From Rhodococcus sp. IEGM 1381 (GTDB lineage Bacteria; Actinomycetota; Actinomycetes; Mycobacteriales; Mycobacteriaceae): a DNA stretch of 64,000 nt. Below the pieces are notes generated by a model. The model made no database searches. It saw nothing but the letters and a program-made list of their open reading frames with translations, and was not told the origin of the DNA. The position numbers and the translations under genes are program-made. Positions 9,119-17,236 of this stretch are shown here, one piece after another; positions within the stretch are counted from its first letter, which is position 1; every line of letters begins with the position of its first letter. The stretch is taken from positions 62,001-126,000 of the forward strand of contig NZ_JASHKQ010000001.1 in assembly GCF_030056795.1 (NCBI RefSeq). The letters run 5' to 3'.

Positions 9119-10639
9119 TCACGGTCCGAAACGCGAGGCCGGGTCGCTGCCGAGTAGGTCCAGACCTTTGACTGCGAGGAGCAGGCGCTGCCGGGTGGCT
9201 GGTTCGTCCAGCGATCGCCCGAGCTGCGATGAGATGCGTTCGAGTCGGTTGTAGAGGGTGCGACGCTGAACGAACAGCGCGGCAGCGGCGTCGCTCTTGC
9301 GACCATCGCTGTCGAGGAAGGCACGTAACGTCGGCATGAGTTTGTTCGCGGCAGATGCGTCGAACGCAAGGATCGGGCCCAGCTCGTCGCGAACGAAATT
9401 CGCCAGTTCCGGGCCTTGCCCCAGGGCGACCAGGATTCGCTCGACGCCGAGTTCGTCGAAACGGAGTACGGGGCGGTTCGATAGTGACCTGGCCACCGTC
9501 GCTGCGCTCTGCGCTTGTGTGACCGCTACCGATACATTTTCCACCGGAACAGCTCTGCTGATTCCTCCGCCTGCCTGCGTGTGCGTCATCAGAGCGCGAA
9601 CTTCGGAGCTGCCGAGCGCATGCTCGGGTAGGACGATGAGCGAGTAGTCGCCGAGATGAGCCGAGATATACGGAAGGCCCGGCCGCTCGCCGGGATGTTG
9701 ACCGTCGTGGTTGAGCACCAGAACGACGACATTGCCGATCGACAGTTTGTACCCGACTTGCCGGGCGCGATCAGCGAATTCGGCGCCGGTGAGATCGCCG
9801 AGCATGAGGCGGGTGATCAGCGCAGTGCTGCGTTGATCATCCCGAGCTTCTTTGGTTCGGTCGGTCAACAGTGAGACGGCGACCGTCGTCGCAGCTCGGT
9901 CTGCTGCGAACCGGTCGAGCTCGGTCGCTGTCCGATCTCCGTTGAACAGCAAGTGAATCCAGCCCCATGGCTGACCACGCATGGAGACCGTCCGGCGAAG
10001 GCAGAGATCGTCGTCGTCATGATGTAACTCGCGCGAGTGCAGTTCCCAGGAGTCCACCATGTGGTTGACGCCCTGAGATTTTCCCAGGTACGCCACCACT
10101 TGATGCACGATGTTCTCGAGCACGACCGATGCCCCCGTCACCCGAGCCAACTCACGCACTATGGCCAGATGGTCCGCACCCTGAAGAAGAAGCTCCGAGA
10201 ACTCGGCCTCGATCTCGCGTTCGCGAGTAAGCGTGTGAACACGGATCTGGGTGAGGACCTCGTGCACTTTTGCCGATACCTGGGCAAAGGCGATCTCACG
10301 GGAGAGGGCGACGAGCGGGAGATCGAATTTTGCGGCTTCGTCGATCGCGGCGAGCGGAACGGACTCGAAAATCCTTCCAGATTCTTCGACGACCAGAGCT
10401 GCGGCACCGGCCGTAGCAATGTCTCGAATATATTGCCGCTGTGACTCGTCCGTCTCGCCGAGACCGGTGCCGGCAGTCAGCAGAAGTTCACCTCCGGACA
10501 AGTATCGAGCGATGTCGGTCAGTTCGGAGGCATGTACCCACCGCACCTCTCGGGAGAGGTGCCCCGCCCCCGTCAGAACGCGCACACCTGCACCGTCGAA
10601 CGGCTCCAGGTCCAGCACGGAAGCCACGGTCAATATCAT
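9119..10639 (-). CDS. PucR-family transcriptional regulator
   Basis: A 506-residue regulator: N-terminal PucR-type sensor domain (MILTVASVLDLEPF, SGGELLLTAGTGLG), a middle GAF-like region, and a C-terminal helix-turn-helix (KSDAAAALFVQRRTLYNRLERI) of the PucR/CdaR type. Such proteins usually activate catabolic genes in response to a substrate. It lies between the aspartase/HisD pair upstream and the transporter-GMC block downstream, all on the minus strand, so it may control either or both. The 240 bases between it and the MFS start at 8877 leave room for a separate promoter. Confidence 0.88.
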   Translation of the reverse strand: MILTVASVLDLEPFDGAGVRVLTGAGHLSREVRWVHASELTDIARYLSGGELLLTAGTGLGETDESQRQYIRDIATAGAAALVVEESGRIFESVPLAAIDEAAKFDLPLVALSREIAFAQVSAKVHEVLTQIRVHTLTREREIEAEFSELLLQGADHLAIVRELARVTGASVVLENIVHQVVAYLGKSQGVNHMVDSWELHSRELHHDDDDLCLRRTVSMRGQPWGWIHLLFNGDRTATELDRFAADRAATTVAVSLLTDRTKEARDDQRSTALITRLMLGDLTGAEFADRARQVGYKLSIGNVVVLVLNHDGQHPGERPGLPYISAHLGDYSLIVLPEHALGSSEVRALMTHTQAGGGISRAVPVENVSVAVTQAQSAATVARSLSNRPVLRFDELGVERILVALGQGPELANFVRDELGPILAFDASAANKLMPTLRAFLDSDGRKSDAAAALFVQRRTLYNRLERISSQLGRSLDEPATRQRLLLAVKGLDLLGSDPASRFGP

Positions 10640-10708
10640 GGCTCGACCCTAGGGCATCTGCGTCCGGGCTGGAGTCGACGTGAAGGGCGGAGCACCCGCA
10701 GCGACACG

Positions 10709-12127
10709 CTACGACGTTGCCGTCGCCGGTAACGGCGGTATTCCATGGACGAGATTGGCCGGAGACAACACCGCAGTGAGCTGTTCCTCGGTGAGAAGGT
10801 CGTTCGCAAGAACGAGCTCTGTCACAGTCTTGCCGCTGGCCAATGCCTGCGCCGCAATGTCTGTCGCCGCCCGGTAGCCGATATAGGGGTTGAGAGCGGT
10901 CACGACGCCGATAGAAGCCTCGACCATCGCTCGCATTCTGTCGACGTCGGCTTCGATTCCGTCGATGCACTTCGAGGCAAGCACACGGCACGCACGGTCG
11001 AGCAGTTCGATGGACTCGAACAAGCAATGCGCGATCACTGGTTCGAAAGCGTTGAGCTGCAGCTGTCCACCCTCAGCGGCCATCGTCACCGTCAAGTCGT
11101 TACCGATGACCCGGAAGGCGACCTGGTTGACCATCTCCGGGATGACAGGATTGACTTTTCCGGGCATGATCGACGACCCGGCCTGCACACTCGGGAGCTT
11201 GATCTCGCCGAATCCTGCTCGCGGTCCTGAAGACAGCAACCTCAGGTCGTTGCAAATTTTGGACATCTTGACGGCGGTGCGCTTGAGGACTCCGGACAAC
11301 TGGACGAAGACACCGACATCTTGGGTCGCTTCGACCAGATTGGATGCGGTCACCACGTCGAATCCGGTGATCTGCCTCAGGTGTGCGGTGACGGCCTCGG
11401 CGTACATCGGATGCGCGTTGAGTCCGGTTCCGATGGCGGTACCGCCGAGATTGATCTCCGAAATCAGCAGCGCAGACTCCGCCAGGCGGTCGATGTCCTC
11501 ACCGAGCATCGAACTCCAGGCGCCGAACTCCTGGCCCAACGTCATCGGCACGGCGTCCTGTAACTGCGTGCGTCCGACCTTGAGCACGGTCGAGAACTCG
11601 TCCGACTTGACCGCGAGAGATTCGACGAGCTCAGTCAACCCTCCGCGAAGGCCCGCCATTGCGGCCTGCAAGCCCACCTTGATCGCCGTCGGGTACACGT
11701 CGTTGGTGCTCTGGCCGAGGTTGACGTGATCGATCGGCGACAGACGATCGTAGCGACCGCGCGGGAGATCGAGTAGTTCCAGTGCGCGATTCGCGATGAC
11801 CTCGTTGGCGTTCATGTTCGTCGAAGTTCCTGCCCCGCCTTGAAGGACATCGACGACGAAATGGTCGTGAAACTTGCCGTCTCTAATCTCCGTGCAGGCC
11901 GAGTCGATCGCGCGTGCGATGTCATCGGGCATCAACGCCAGCTCGTGGTTCGCCCTGGCGGCAGCCTGCTTCACTGCCGCCAGCGCGTGTATCAGTTCCG
12001 GATGCACCGAGATCGGAATCCCGGTGATCGGAAAGTTTTCGATCGCACGCACGGTATGCACGCCGTAGAGAACATCGTCGGCCACGTCGCGATCGCCCAG
12101 TAGGTCGTGTTCGACTCGACTGATCAT
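10709..12127 (-). CDS. aspA: Aspartate ammonia-lyase (aspartase/fumarase superfamily)
   Basis: Lyase that removes ammonia from L-aspartate to give fumarate. The superfamily signature is GSSIMPGKVNPVIPEM, and the VIPE ending separates aspartases from class II fumarases (usually TQCE). Other conserved blocks are GGAGTSTNMNANEVIANRA and QLSGVLKRTAVKMSKICNDLRLL. The start at 12127 overlaps the stop of the HisD-like gene as ATGA, so translation is coupled; an upstream in-frame start is less likely. Because the partner is a dehydrogenase paralog in a catabolic block, a substituted aspartate rather than free aspartate is a possible substrate, as some superfamily members cleave such compounds. That is inference. 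Confidence 0.88.
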   Translation of the reverse strand: MISRVEHDLLGDRDVADDVLYGVHTVRAIENFPITGIPISVHPELIHALAAVKQAAARANHELALMPDDIARAIDSACTEIRDGKFHDHFVVDVLQGGAGTSTNMNANEVIANRALELLDLPRGRYDRLSPIDHVNLGQSTNDVYPTAIKVGLQAAMAGLRGGLTELVESLAVKSDEFSTVLKVGRTQLQDAVPMTLGQEFGAWSSMLGEDIDRLAESALLISEINLGGTAIGTGLNAHPMYAEAVTAHLRQITGFDVVTASNLVEATQDVGVFVQLSGVLKRTAVKMSKICNDLRLLSSGPRAGFGEIKLPSVQAGSSIMPGKVNPVIPEMVNQVAFRVIGNDLTVTMAAEGGQLQLNAFEPVIAHCLFESIELLDRACRVLASKCIDGIEADVDRMRAMVEASIGVVTALNPYIGYRAATDIAAQALASGKTVTELVLANDLLTEEQLTAVLSPANLVHGIPPLPATATS

Positions 12128-13446
12128 TCGGCAGCTGTGCGAACAGGCAGTGTCGCCCAATCGAGCGTGCCCCCACCGAATTTGGCTGCGCGGAGGTCGC
12201 CACTTCTGGCATGTCCCTCGAACTTCTCCAACCGGGACAGGCGAGCTGCGATTTCACCGATTTGTGCGCTGGCTGCAGGGTCGCGCACTTCCTGGTACGT
12301 GAGGGTCTTGAGAAATTTCCCGACCCACAGCCCGCCGGTGTAGCGTGCCGCCCCGAGCGTGGGCAGCACGTGGTTCGTTCCGATCACTTTGTCTCCGTAG
12401 GGAACACAGGTTCCTTCACCAAGAAAAAGTGCGCCGTAGTTGCGCATCGCGTCGAGAGCGCGCCGGGGTTCTTCGGTCAAGATCTGTACGTGCTCGGAGG
12501 CGAACCTGTCCGCGAGTGCGTACGCGTCCTCGATGGTGTCGGTGATATGCACCTGCCCGTGGTCGCGCCATGCGGGGCCGGCGATCGCGTTGGTCTGTAA
12601 GCCCGGAAGAAGATCCTCGATGTGCTCGAGCGCTGCTCTGCCGACCGATTCCGAGTTGGTGATCAATATGCAGGGCGAGTCCGGACCGTGCTCGGCCTGA
12701 CTGAGTAGGTCGACGGCGATCGTGAACGGATCGGCCGAGTCGTCCGCGACGATCAGGGTTTCTGTCGGCCCGGCGAACAGATCGATGCCGACTTCGCCGA
12801 ACAGCTGGCGCTTCGCCTCCGCCACATATGCGTTTCCGGGGCCGGTGAGAATGTCGACTGCATCGATCGTTTCGGTACCGAGGGCGAGCGCTGCCACAGC
12901 TTGCACTCCGCCGAGAACGTAGATCTCGTCAGCTCCGGCCAAATGCATGGCAGCAACACTGACTGGAGGCGGCGTGCCGTCGTTCGGTGGAGTAGTGGCG
13001 GCGACTCTCTCGACACCGGCGACCTTGGCCGTCAACACGGTCATGTGAGCCGATGCGGTCAGCGGGTAACGTCCACCGGGGACGTACGCGCCCGATGCGC
13101 TCACCGGGACATTGCGCTGCCCGAGGAAGACTCCGGGGATCGTCTCGACCTCGAAGTCCTGGATCGAATCACGCTGGTGGCGAGCGAAACCGCCGATCTG
13201 CTTCTGTGCGAACCGGATGTCGTCGAGAACCGTCTCCGGTACCGACGAGACGATATTTCTGATCTCGTCCTCGGACAGACGGAACGACGCTGGTCCCCAT
13301 TTGTCGAACTTCTCGGAGTATCGGCTCACCGCATCGTCACCGTTGGCGCGGATGTCGGCGATAACTCCGGCAACGATGTCGACAACGGCCGGGTTGCTGG
13401 TGCGGCCGGCGGGTTCCCCCGTTGCAGCTTTCATGACTAACGACAT
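12124..13446 (-). CDS. Histidinol-dehydrogenase-family oxidoreductase, probable catabolic paralog
   Basis: A 440-residue zinc- and NAD-dependent dehydrogenase of the HisD family. Residues matching the HisD active site are present: Gln and His in LLSQAEHGP, Glu-His in ASEHVQ, Asp in PYGDKVIG, and a C-terminal His in EGHARSGD. No other his gene is adjacent, and segments such as GGLWVGKFLKT and the AGPTETLIVAD variant resemble catabolic HisD paralogs (for example sulfopropanediol dehydrogenases) more than true HisD. Start at 13446 has AAGGAG 7 bases upstream; further upstream starts lack this. Overlaps aspA by ATGA. First gene of the minus-strand catabolic block. Substrate unknown. Confidence 0.85.
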   Translation of the reverse strand: MSLVMKAATGEPAGRTSNPAVVDIVAGVIADIRANGDDAVSRYSEKFDKWGPASFRLSEDEIRNIVSSVPETVLDDIRFAQKQIGGFARHQRDSIQDFEVETIPGVFLGQRNVPVSASGAYVPGGRYPLTASAHMTVLTAKVAGVERVAATTPPNDGTPPPVSVAAMHLAGADEIYVLGGVQAVAALALGTETIDAVDILTGPGNAYVAEAKRQLFGEVGIDLFAGPTETLIVADDSADPFTIAVDLLSQAEHGPDSPCILITNSESVGRAALEHIEDLLPGLQTNAIAGPAWRDHGQVHITDTIEDAYALADRFASEHVQILTEEPRRALDAMRNYGALFLGEGTCVPYGDKVIGTNHVLPTLGAARYTGGLWVGKFLKTLTYQEVRDPAASAQIGEIAARLSRLEKFEGHARSGDLRAAKFGGGTLDWATLPVRTAAE

Positions 13447-13705
13447 CGACAGGCTCCTTCTTCGTAACTCTCCGACCCGGACCACTTGGAACCTCGGTGC
13501 GGAGTCGAGACGGGCCGGGCACCGGGGCTCTTGATCCGGAAGTGCAACCATCGTGTCAACTGAGCGATAGGGACCACAGATACAGAATGGGAACAGTCAC
13601 CGCCTTATCCGCGACAGAACGTGTAGTTTTTGAGGTGCGGGTGATCTGAGGGGCGTCTGTAACCGCCGACATGCCGGAATCGACAGTCCGTTGTGGGGTG
13701 CGCAC

Positions 13706-14338
13706 TCACCGAGGTGAGGAGTCGACAACGATGTCGGCATGAATCCACGGTCGGTCCAGGGCGAGGAAACGCTCCTCGGCGGTCAGCCACGAGCTGACGA
13801 ACTCCGAGTCCTCCGGCTTGCCCGAGCTACTCCCGCGCGTGTTCAGACGCCGACGTGCGGTATCGGTATCGACCTCCACCCAGATACTGATGTCGATCAG
13901 ATCAGCGAGTTCGGCGCGCGCAGTGCCCACGCCCTCGAGCAGCACCATCGAGGTGCCGGCCGGAACATCGATGGTGCCCGGCCGGTTGTGTTCGGCCCAC
14001 GCGCTCGGTCGCCACGAGACCGGAGCCCCGAATTGGTGCAGCGGTTCGAGCAGGTTCGTTCTGGCCAGCTGTGCCCAGTCGAAGAACGACTGATTCCAGG
14101 CGATGTCGTCGGACGCGACGACGGCCACGTTTCGAGACAGGGCGGCCATGGTGGCGGCCAGGGTCGATTTGCCGGAACCGCTGCGTCCGTCGATGGCCAC
14201 CAGGGCGGGGCGATTGCGAACGTGTGCGGTCAGGCGGCGCAGTACTTCGACAAGCAGGTGAGGTTGCTCTGCTTGTCGGTGGACTCGTTTCGGAATGTGT
14301 GTCCGGTTCTTCTCACTGTCTCCTGTCGACACCTTCAA
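13706..14338 (-). CDS. P-loop kinase-like protein (uridine-kinase-like)
   Basis: About 210 residues with a clear Walker A loop, ALVAIDGRSGSGKSTLA, followed by a DDIAWNQSFFDW segment where uridine-kinase-like proteins place the substrate-binding Asp, and MVLLEGVGTARAEL where they keep a Walker-B-like strand. A late WLTAEERFLALDRPW segment is typical of actinobacterial homologs annotated as uridine kinase or AAA proteins. The start is uncertain: TTG at 14338 or GTG at 14332, with weak ribosome sites. Lies 11 bases after the GH3 stop on the same strand, so probably co-transcribed. Phosphate acceptor unknown. Confidence 0.8.
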   Translation of the reverse strand: MKVSTGDSEKNRTHIPKRVHRQAEQPHLLVEVLRRLTAHVRNRPALVAIDGRSGSGKSTLAATMAALSRNVAVVASDDIAWNQSFFDWAQLARTNLLEPLHQFGAPVSWRPSAWAEHNRPGTIDVPAGTSMVLLEGVGTARAELADLIDISIWVEVDTDTARRRLNTRGSSSGKPEDSEFVSSWLTAEERFLALDRPWIHADIVVDSSPR

Positions 14339-14349
14339 GCCCCTCGCAG

Positions 14350-15354
14350 TCAGCTCGGACGTCGCCGAGTCGCCAGGGCACGAACCCTGGCGGCTGAGGC
14401 CGAGACAGTGCCTGCGAAGGCCTCGTCGACTGCCACTTCGGCTTCCAGACGCTCGGCGACCTGAGTCATCTCCTCGGGCCCGGACACCAACAGTAGGTCC
14501 ACCCCGGCTCGGACCGCGGCGAGCGCTGTCTCCGGCACGGATCTACCCATCCTTGTGCCCGGTGCACCGAGATCGTCACCGATGATCACACCGTCGAACC
14601 CGAGCTCGGTGCGCAGCAGCGCGATCACCGCCCTGGACGTCGTGGCCGGCTCTGTGGCGTCTATGTCGAGAACCGGTACCGGACCCACCATCACCGCCGC
14701 AGTTCCTGCCGCGATGCAGTCGCGAAACGGTTCCAACGAGTCCGTCGTCCATTCGCCTTTCGGTACTTCGGCAAGGTCGAGGGCAGGATCGGCGGTGACG
14801 ACGGGAAACCCTGGAAAATGCTTTACCGCTGTTGCAATCCCGGCTCGACGAGCCCCGGACACGAATGCCGCAGCGAGGGAACCGATCCGGTCGTAGTCGG
14901 CTGTCAGTGTTCGCCCGTTCAGCCACGGATTGTGTCCACTGAGCCGATCGAGGACCGGCGCGAGAAGCATTCCGACACCCAGTCGGTCGGCCTCCGTCGA
15001 CATCTGGAAACTCTTGCGCTCGAATGTCGCCACGTCGTCACCGGGTGCGATGTCGAGCGCGGGCACCAGCGCGTGCAACCGTCGAATTCCCCACGGTTCC
15101 TGATCGACTGCAATGAGAACGTCACTCTCGCCCGCTGCGGCGCGGATGCTTCTGATCGTGTTCTTCAGACCGGTCCGGGTTTCGCTGCTGCGGCGTTCCT
15201 CGGACATGGTTCTGGCGACGTACTCCGAGCGGGACTCCCCCAGAATGACGGCCTGCACGCCAGAAGCTATGCCGTCACACAACCACTGCGGGGCATCGAC
15301 GGAGTCGACGACGGGAAAGAGCAACGCGTAGACGTCTCGGGACGAGCCATTCAT
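14350..15354 (-). CDS. Glycoside hydrolase family 3 protein, NagZ-like but variant
   Basis: A 334-residue TIM-barrel protein of GH3. NagZ-type landmarks are AVDQEPWGIRRL, TAVKHFPG and FDGVIIGDDLGAPG, where the first Asp of the DDL pair is the expected nucleophile. In typical NagZ the KHFPG motif runs on to HG and then D-S-H, whose His is the acid/base; here it continues FPVVTADPALDLAEVP with no His, so catalysis may differ or be lost. Start at 15354 has GGAGAT 6 bases upstream. No signal peptide, so cytoplasmic. Beta-N-acetylhexosaminidase is the family default; activity here is uncertain. Confidence 0.75.
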   Translation of the reverse strand: MNGSSRDVYALLFPVVDSVDAPQWLCDGIASGVQAVILGESRSEYVARTMSEERRSSETRTGLKNTIRSIRAAAGESDVLIAVDQEPWGIRRLHALVPALDIAPGDDVATFERKSFQMSTEADRLGVGMLLAPVLDRLSGHNPWLNGRTLTADYDRIGSLAAAFVSGARRAGIATAVKHFPGFPVVTADPALDLAEVPKGEWTTDSLEPFRDCIAAGTAAVMVGPVPVLDIDATEPATTSRAVIALLRTELGFDGVIIGDDLGAPGTRMGRSVPETALAAVRAGVDLLLVSGPEEMTQVAERLEAEVAVDEAFAGTVSASAARVRALATRRRPS

Positions 15355-15422
15355 GGTGATCTCCATCTTCGGTGTGATCGACCGAGTTCGAGCCACGGTC
15401 GTTCGGGATCCGGGGTCGGTCG

Positions 15423-16079
15423 TTAGTGTGTGTCCGTGAACCAGCGGTGCGCAGTGCGGACGACATCGTCCTTGGCTCTCTGGCGCTGTGTGTCCGAGTC
15501 CTCGACGCGGTGGGACAGTTCACCCAGGGTGCGCGCGAGCGTCAAGTCTGCCGTCACCACTTCCGTACTCATTCCGAACGCTTCCGACAGGAGCGCGTAC
15601 ACCGGCGGGACGGCGTGATCACCATTCGGATTGGCCGTGCCGCAGCCGTATTCGTCACCGCGGCTCGACACGATCAACGCGGGCCGACCCGAGAGTGGAC
15701 GGGTGATCCGGTCGTCGACAGGTGTTGTCACTCCGAGTACGTGCACGTAGTCGATCCACGCCTTCAACGTCGACGGTACCGACCAGTTGTACATGGGCAC
15801 TGCCACCACCACCGCGTCGGCGGCGATCAACTCCTCGAGGAGTTCGTTCTGCAGCGCTACGACTTCAGGCTGCAATTGTGTTGTCGTATCGCGCATTTCT
15901 GGTGCCCAATGAAACGCGGGATGCGGCAGATGCGGTAGCTGGAGGGCATGGAGATCGCGGTATACCACCGCGAACGCTCCCTCACGTGCCCTCCACGACG
16001 ACATAAACGCCTCGGTGAGCTCGCGTGAGACCGATGCTGCGGGATCTGCAGAAGAATCCAGAACCAGTACTGTCTTCAC
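15423..16079 (-). CDS. FMN-dependent NADH azoreductase / flavodoxin-like quinone reductase
   Basis: A 218-residue flavodoxin-fold protein of the AzoR group: N-terminal KTVLVLDSSADPAASVSREL binds FMN phosphate, VVVAVPMYNWSVPSTLKAWIDYV is the highly conserved central motif, and ALIVSSRGDEYG is the third flavin-binding segment. Family members reduce quinones or azo compounds with NAD(P)H. Divergent from the SDR gene at 16311, with two palindromic operators between them (16173-16209), so both are likely controlled by the same regulator. Confidence 0.85.
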   Translation of the reverse strand: MKTVLVLDSSADPAASVSRELTEAFMSSWRAREGAFAVVYRDLHALQLPHLPHPAFHWAPEMRDTTTQLQPEVVALQNELLEELIAADAVVVAVPMYNWSVPSTLKAWIDYVHVLGVTTPVDDRITRPLSGRPALIVSSRGDEYGCGTANPNGDHAVPPVYALLSEAFGMSTEVVTADLTLARTLGELSHRVEDSDTQRQRAKDDVVRTAHRWFTDTH

Positions 16080-16172
16080 TTCATACCTCCAGCTCGAAAA
16101 TGATTGTTCAGCAATGAAACCGATCGATCAAGAACACTTCCTGACGGTGAAATCGCCCAGGATTCGAGATCG

Positions 16173-16209
16173 AGTGATACGTTTCACTCAGCAAGTGAAT
16201 CGTATCACT
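16173..16209. promoter_or_regulatory. Two tandem LacI-type operators
   Basis: AGTGATACGTTTCACT (16173-16188) and AGTGAATCGTATCACT (16194-16209) are each 16-base palindromes with a central CG and are near-reverse-complements of each other. Their centres are 21 bases apart, two helical turns. Central parts TGATACGTTTCA and TGAATCGTATCA are close to the general LacI-family consensus TGAAACGTTTCA. They sit about 95-100 bases from both the azoreductase and the SDR starts. The LacI-family gene at 17237 is the natural candidate binder. Confidence 0.8.
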
Positions 16210-16266
16210 GGCACTCGGTTTTCACTCCGAGTCTCAGCAGGCGGCAGGTTCCGACACCAGTCGCCG

Positions 16267-16292
16267 CCCCCCCCCCCAACCCCCCCCAACCC
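16267..16292. repeat. Poly-C tract in the SDR leader
   Basis: Eleven C (16267-16277), AA, eight C (16280-16287), AA, then three C. It lies between the operators and the ribosome site AGGAG (16301) of the SDR gene. Runs this long are slippage-prone, so length may vary between cells or may be miscalled. Confidence 0.85.
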
Positions 16293-16310
16293 TCGACTTC
16301 AGGAGCATTC

Positions 16311-17144
16311 ATGGGACAGCTCGACGGAAAAGTAGCCTTCATCACCGGGCTTGCGCGCGGCCAGGGCAGGTCGCACGCGCAGACCCTCGCCCGCGAGGGG
16401 GCCGACATCATCGGCCTCGATCTCTGCAGCAAACCCTCGACCACCGCATACGACGGGTCCACCGACGATGACCTGCGCACCACCATCGGACTGATCGAGG
16501 AGGCCGGGCGTCGAGTACACGCCGAGATCGCGGACGTTCGAGACGCCCAGCGGGTGCAAGACGTGTTCGACCGCGGACTGGAAAAGTTCGGGCGGATCGA
16601 CATCGTCCTACCCAACGCCGGAATTTGCTCCGGCAACAAGACATGGCTGATCGACCCCGAAGACTGGGCCGAGATGATCGACATCAATCTCAACGGTGTC
16701 TTCCACACCATCCGCGCTGCGGTTCCCACTCTGATCGAACAAGGGGATGGTGGCTGTGTCGTGTTCACCGGGTCCACCGAAGCACTCAAGGGTGCCGAGA
16801 ACATTTCCTCCTACAGCGCCTCGAAGCATGGTGCGACCGGCCTGATGACCTCCCTGGCCCGAGAATTGGGGCAGTACGGGATCCGAGTCAACTCCGTCAA
16901 CCCCACTTGCGTCGACACCCACATGATCAACAACGACTTCGTCTACGGCCTGTTTCGGCCGGATCTCGACAAGCCCACCCGAAGTGATGTCGAGGAGGCA
17001 TTCACGGGGACACACATCCTTCCCGTGCCCTGGATCGAACCCAAGGATGTCAGCAACGCGATTCTGTATCTGGTGACCGAGCCGGGTCGGTACATCACCG
17101 CCACGGCATTGCCGATCGATGCGGGATTCATCGTCAAATCCTGA
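16311..17144 (+). CDS. Mycofactocin-type SDR oxidoreductase
   Basis: A 277-residue short-chain dehydrogenase. It starts GQLDGKVAFITGLARGQGRS (cofactor-binding TGxxxGxG region), has the NAG strand (VLPNAGICSG) and the catalytic Ser-Tyr-Lys (FTGSTEA, YSASKHG). The long N-terminal insertion between about residues 38 and 65, ADIIGLDLC, the ADVRD motif and the late PWIEPKDVSNAILYL segment match the mycofactocin-coupled SDR family, whose members carry a tightly bound NAD(H) and pass electrons to the peptide-derived cofactor mycofactocin. No mft genes are in the window. ATG at 16311 has AGGAG 5 bases upstream. Likely oxidises an alcohol; substrate unknown. Confidence 0.85.
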   Translation: MGQLDGKVAFITGLARGQGRSHAQTLAREGADIIGLDLCSKPSTTAYDGSTDDDLRTTIGLIEEAGRRVHAEIADVRDAQRVQDVFDRGLEKFGRIDIVLPNAGICSGNKTWLIDPEDWAEMIDINLNGVFHTIRAAVPTLIEQGDGGCVVFTGSTEALKGAENISSYSASKHGATGLMTSLARELGQYGIRVNSVNPTCVDTHMINNDFVYGLFRPDLDKPTRSDVEEAFTGTHILPVPWIEPKDVSNAILYLVTEPGRYITATALPIDAGFIVKS

Positions 17145-17161
17145 ACTCCGACGTGTCTCGT

Positions 17162-17195
17162 TACTACTCGCCCAACGGACGTGGCGCGAGTAGTA
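17162..17195 (+). terminator. Hairpin after the SDR gene
   Basis: TACTACTCGC (17162-17171) pairs perfectly with GCGAGTAGTA (17186-17195) around a 14-base loop, starting 17 bases after the SDR stop. No U-run follows. It probably ends SDR transcripts before the LacI gene; a regulator site is an alternative. Confidence 0.6.
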
Positions 17196-17236
17196 GCGGG
17201 CCTCGGGGAGAATAGGGTAAGCGAGAGGCCGACATC

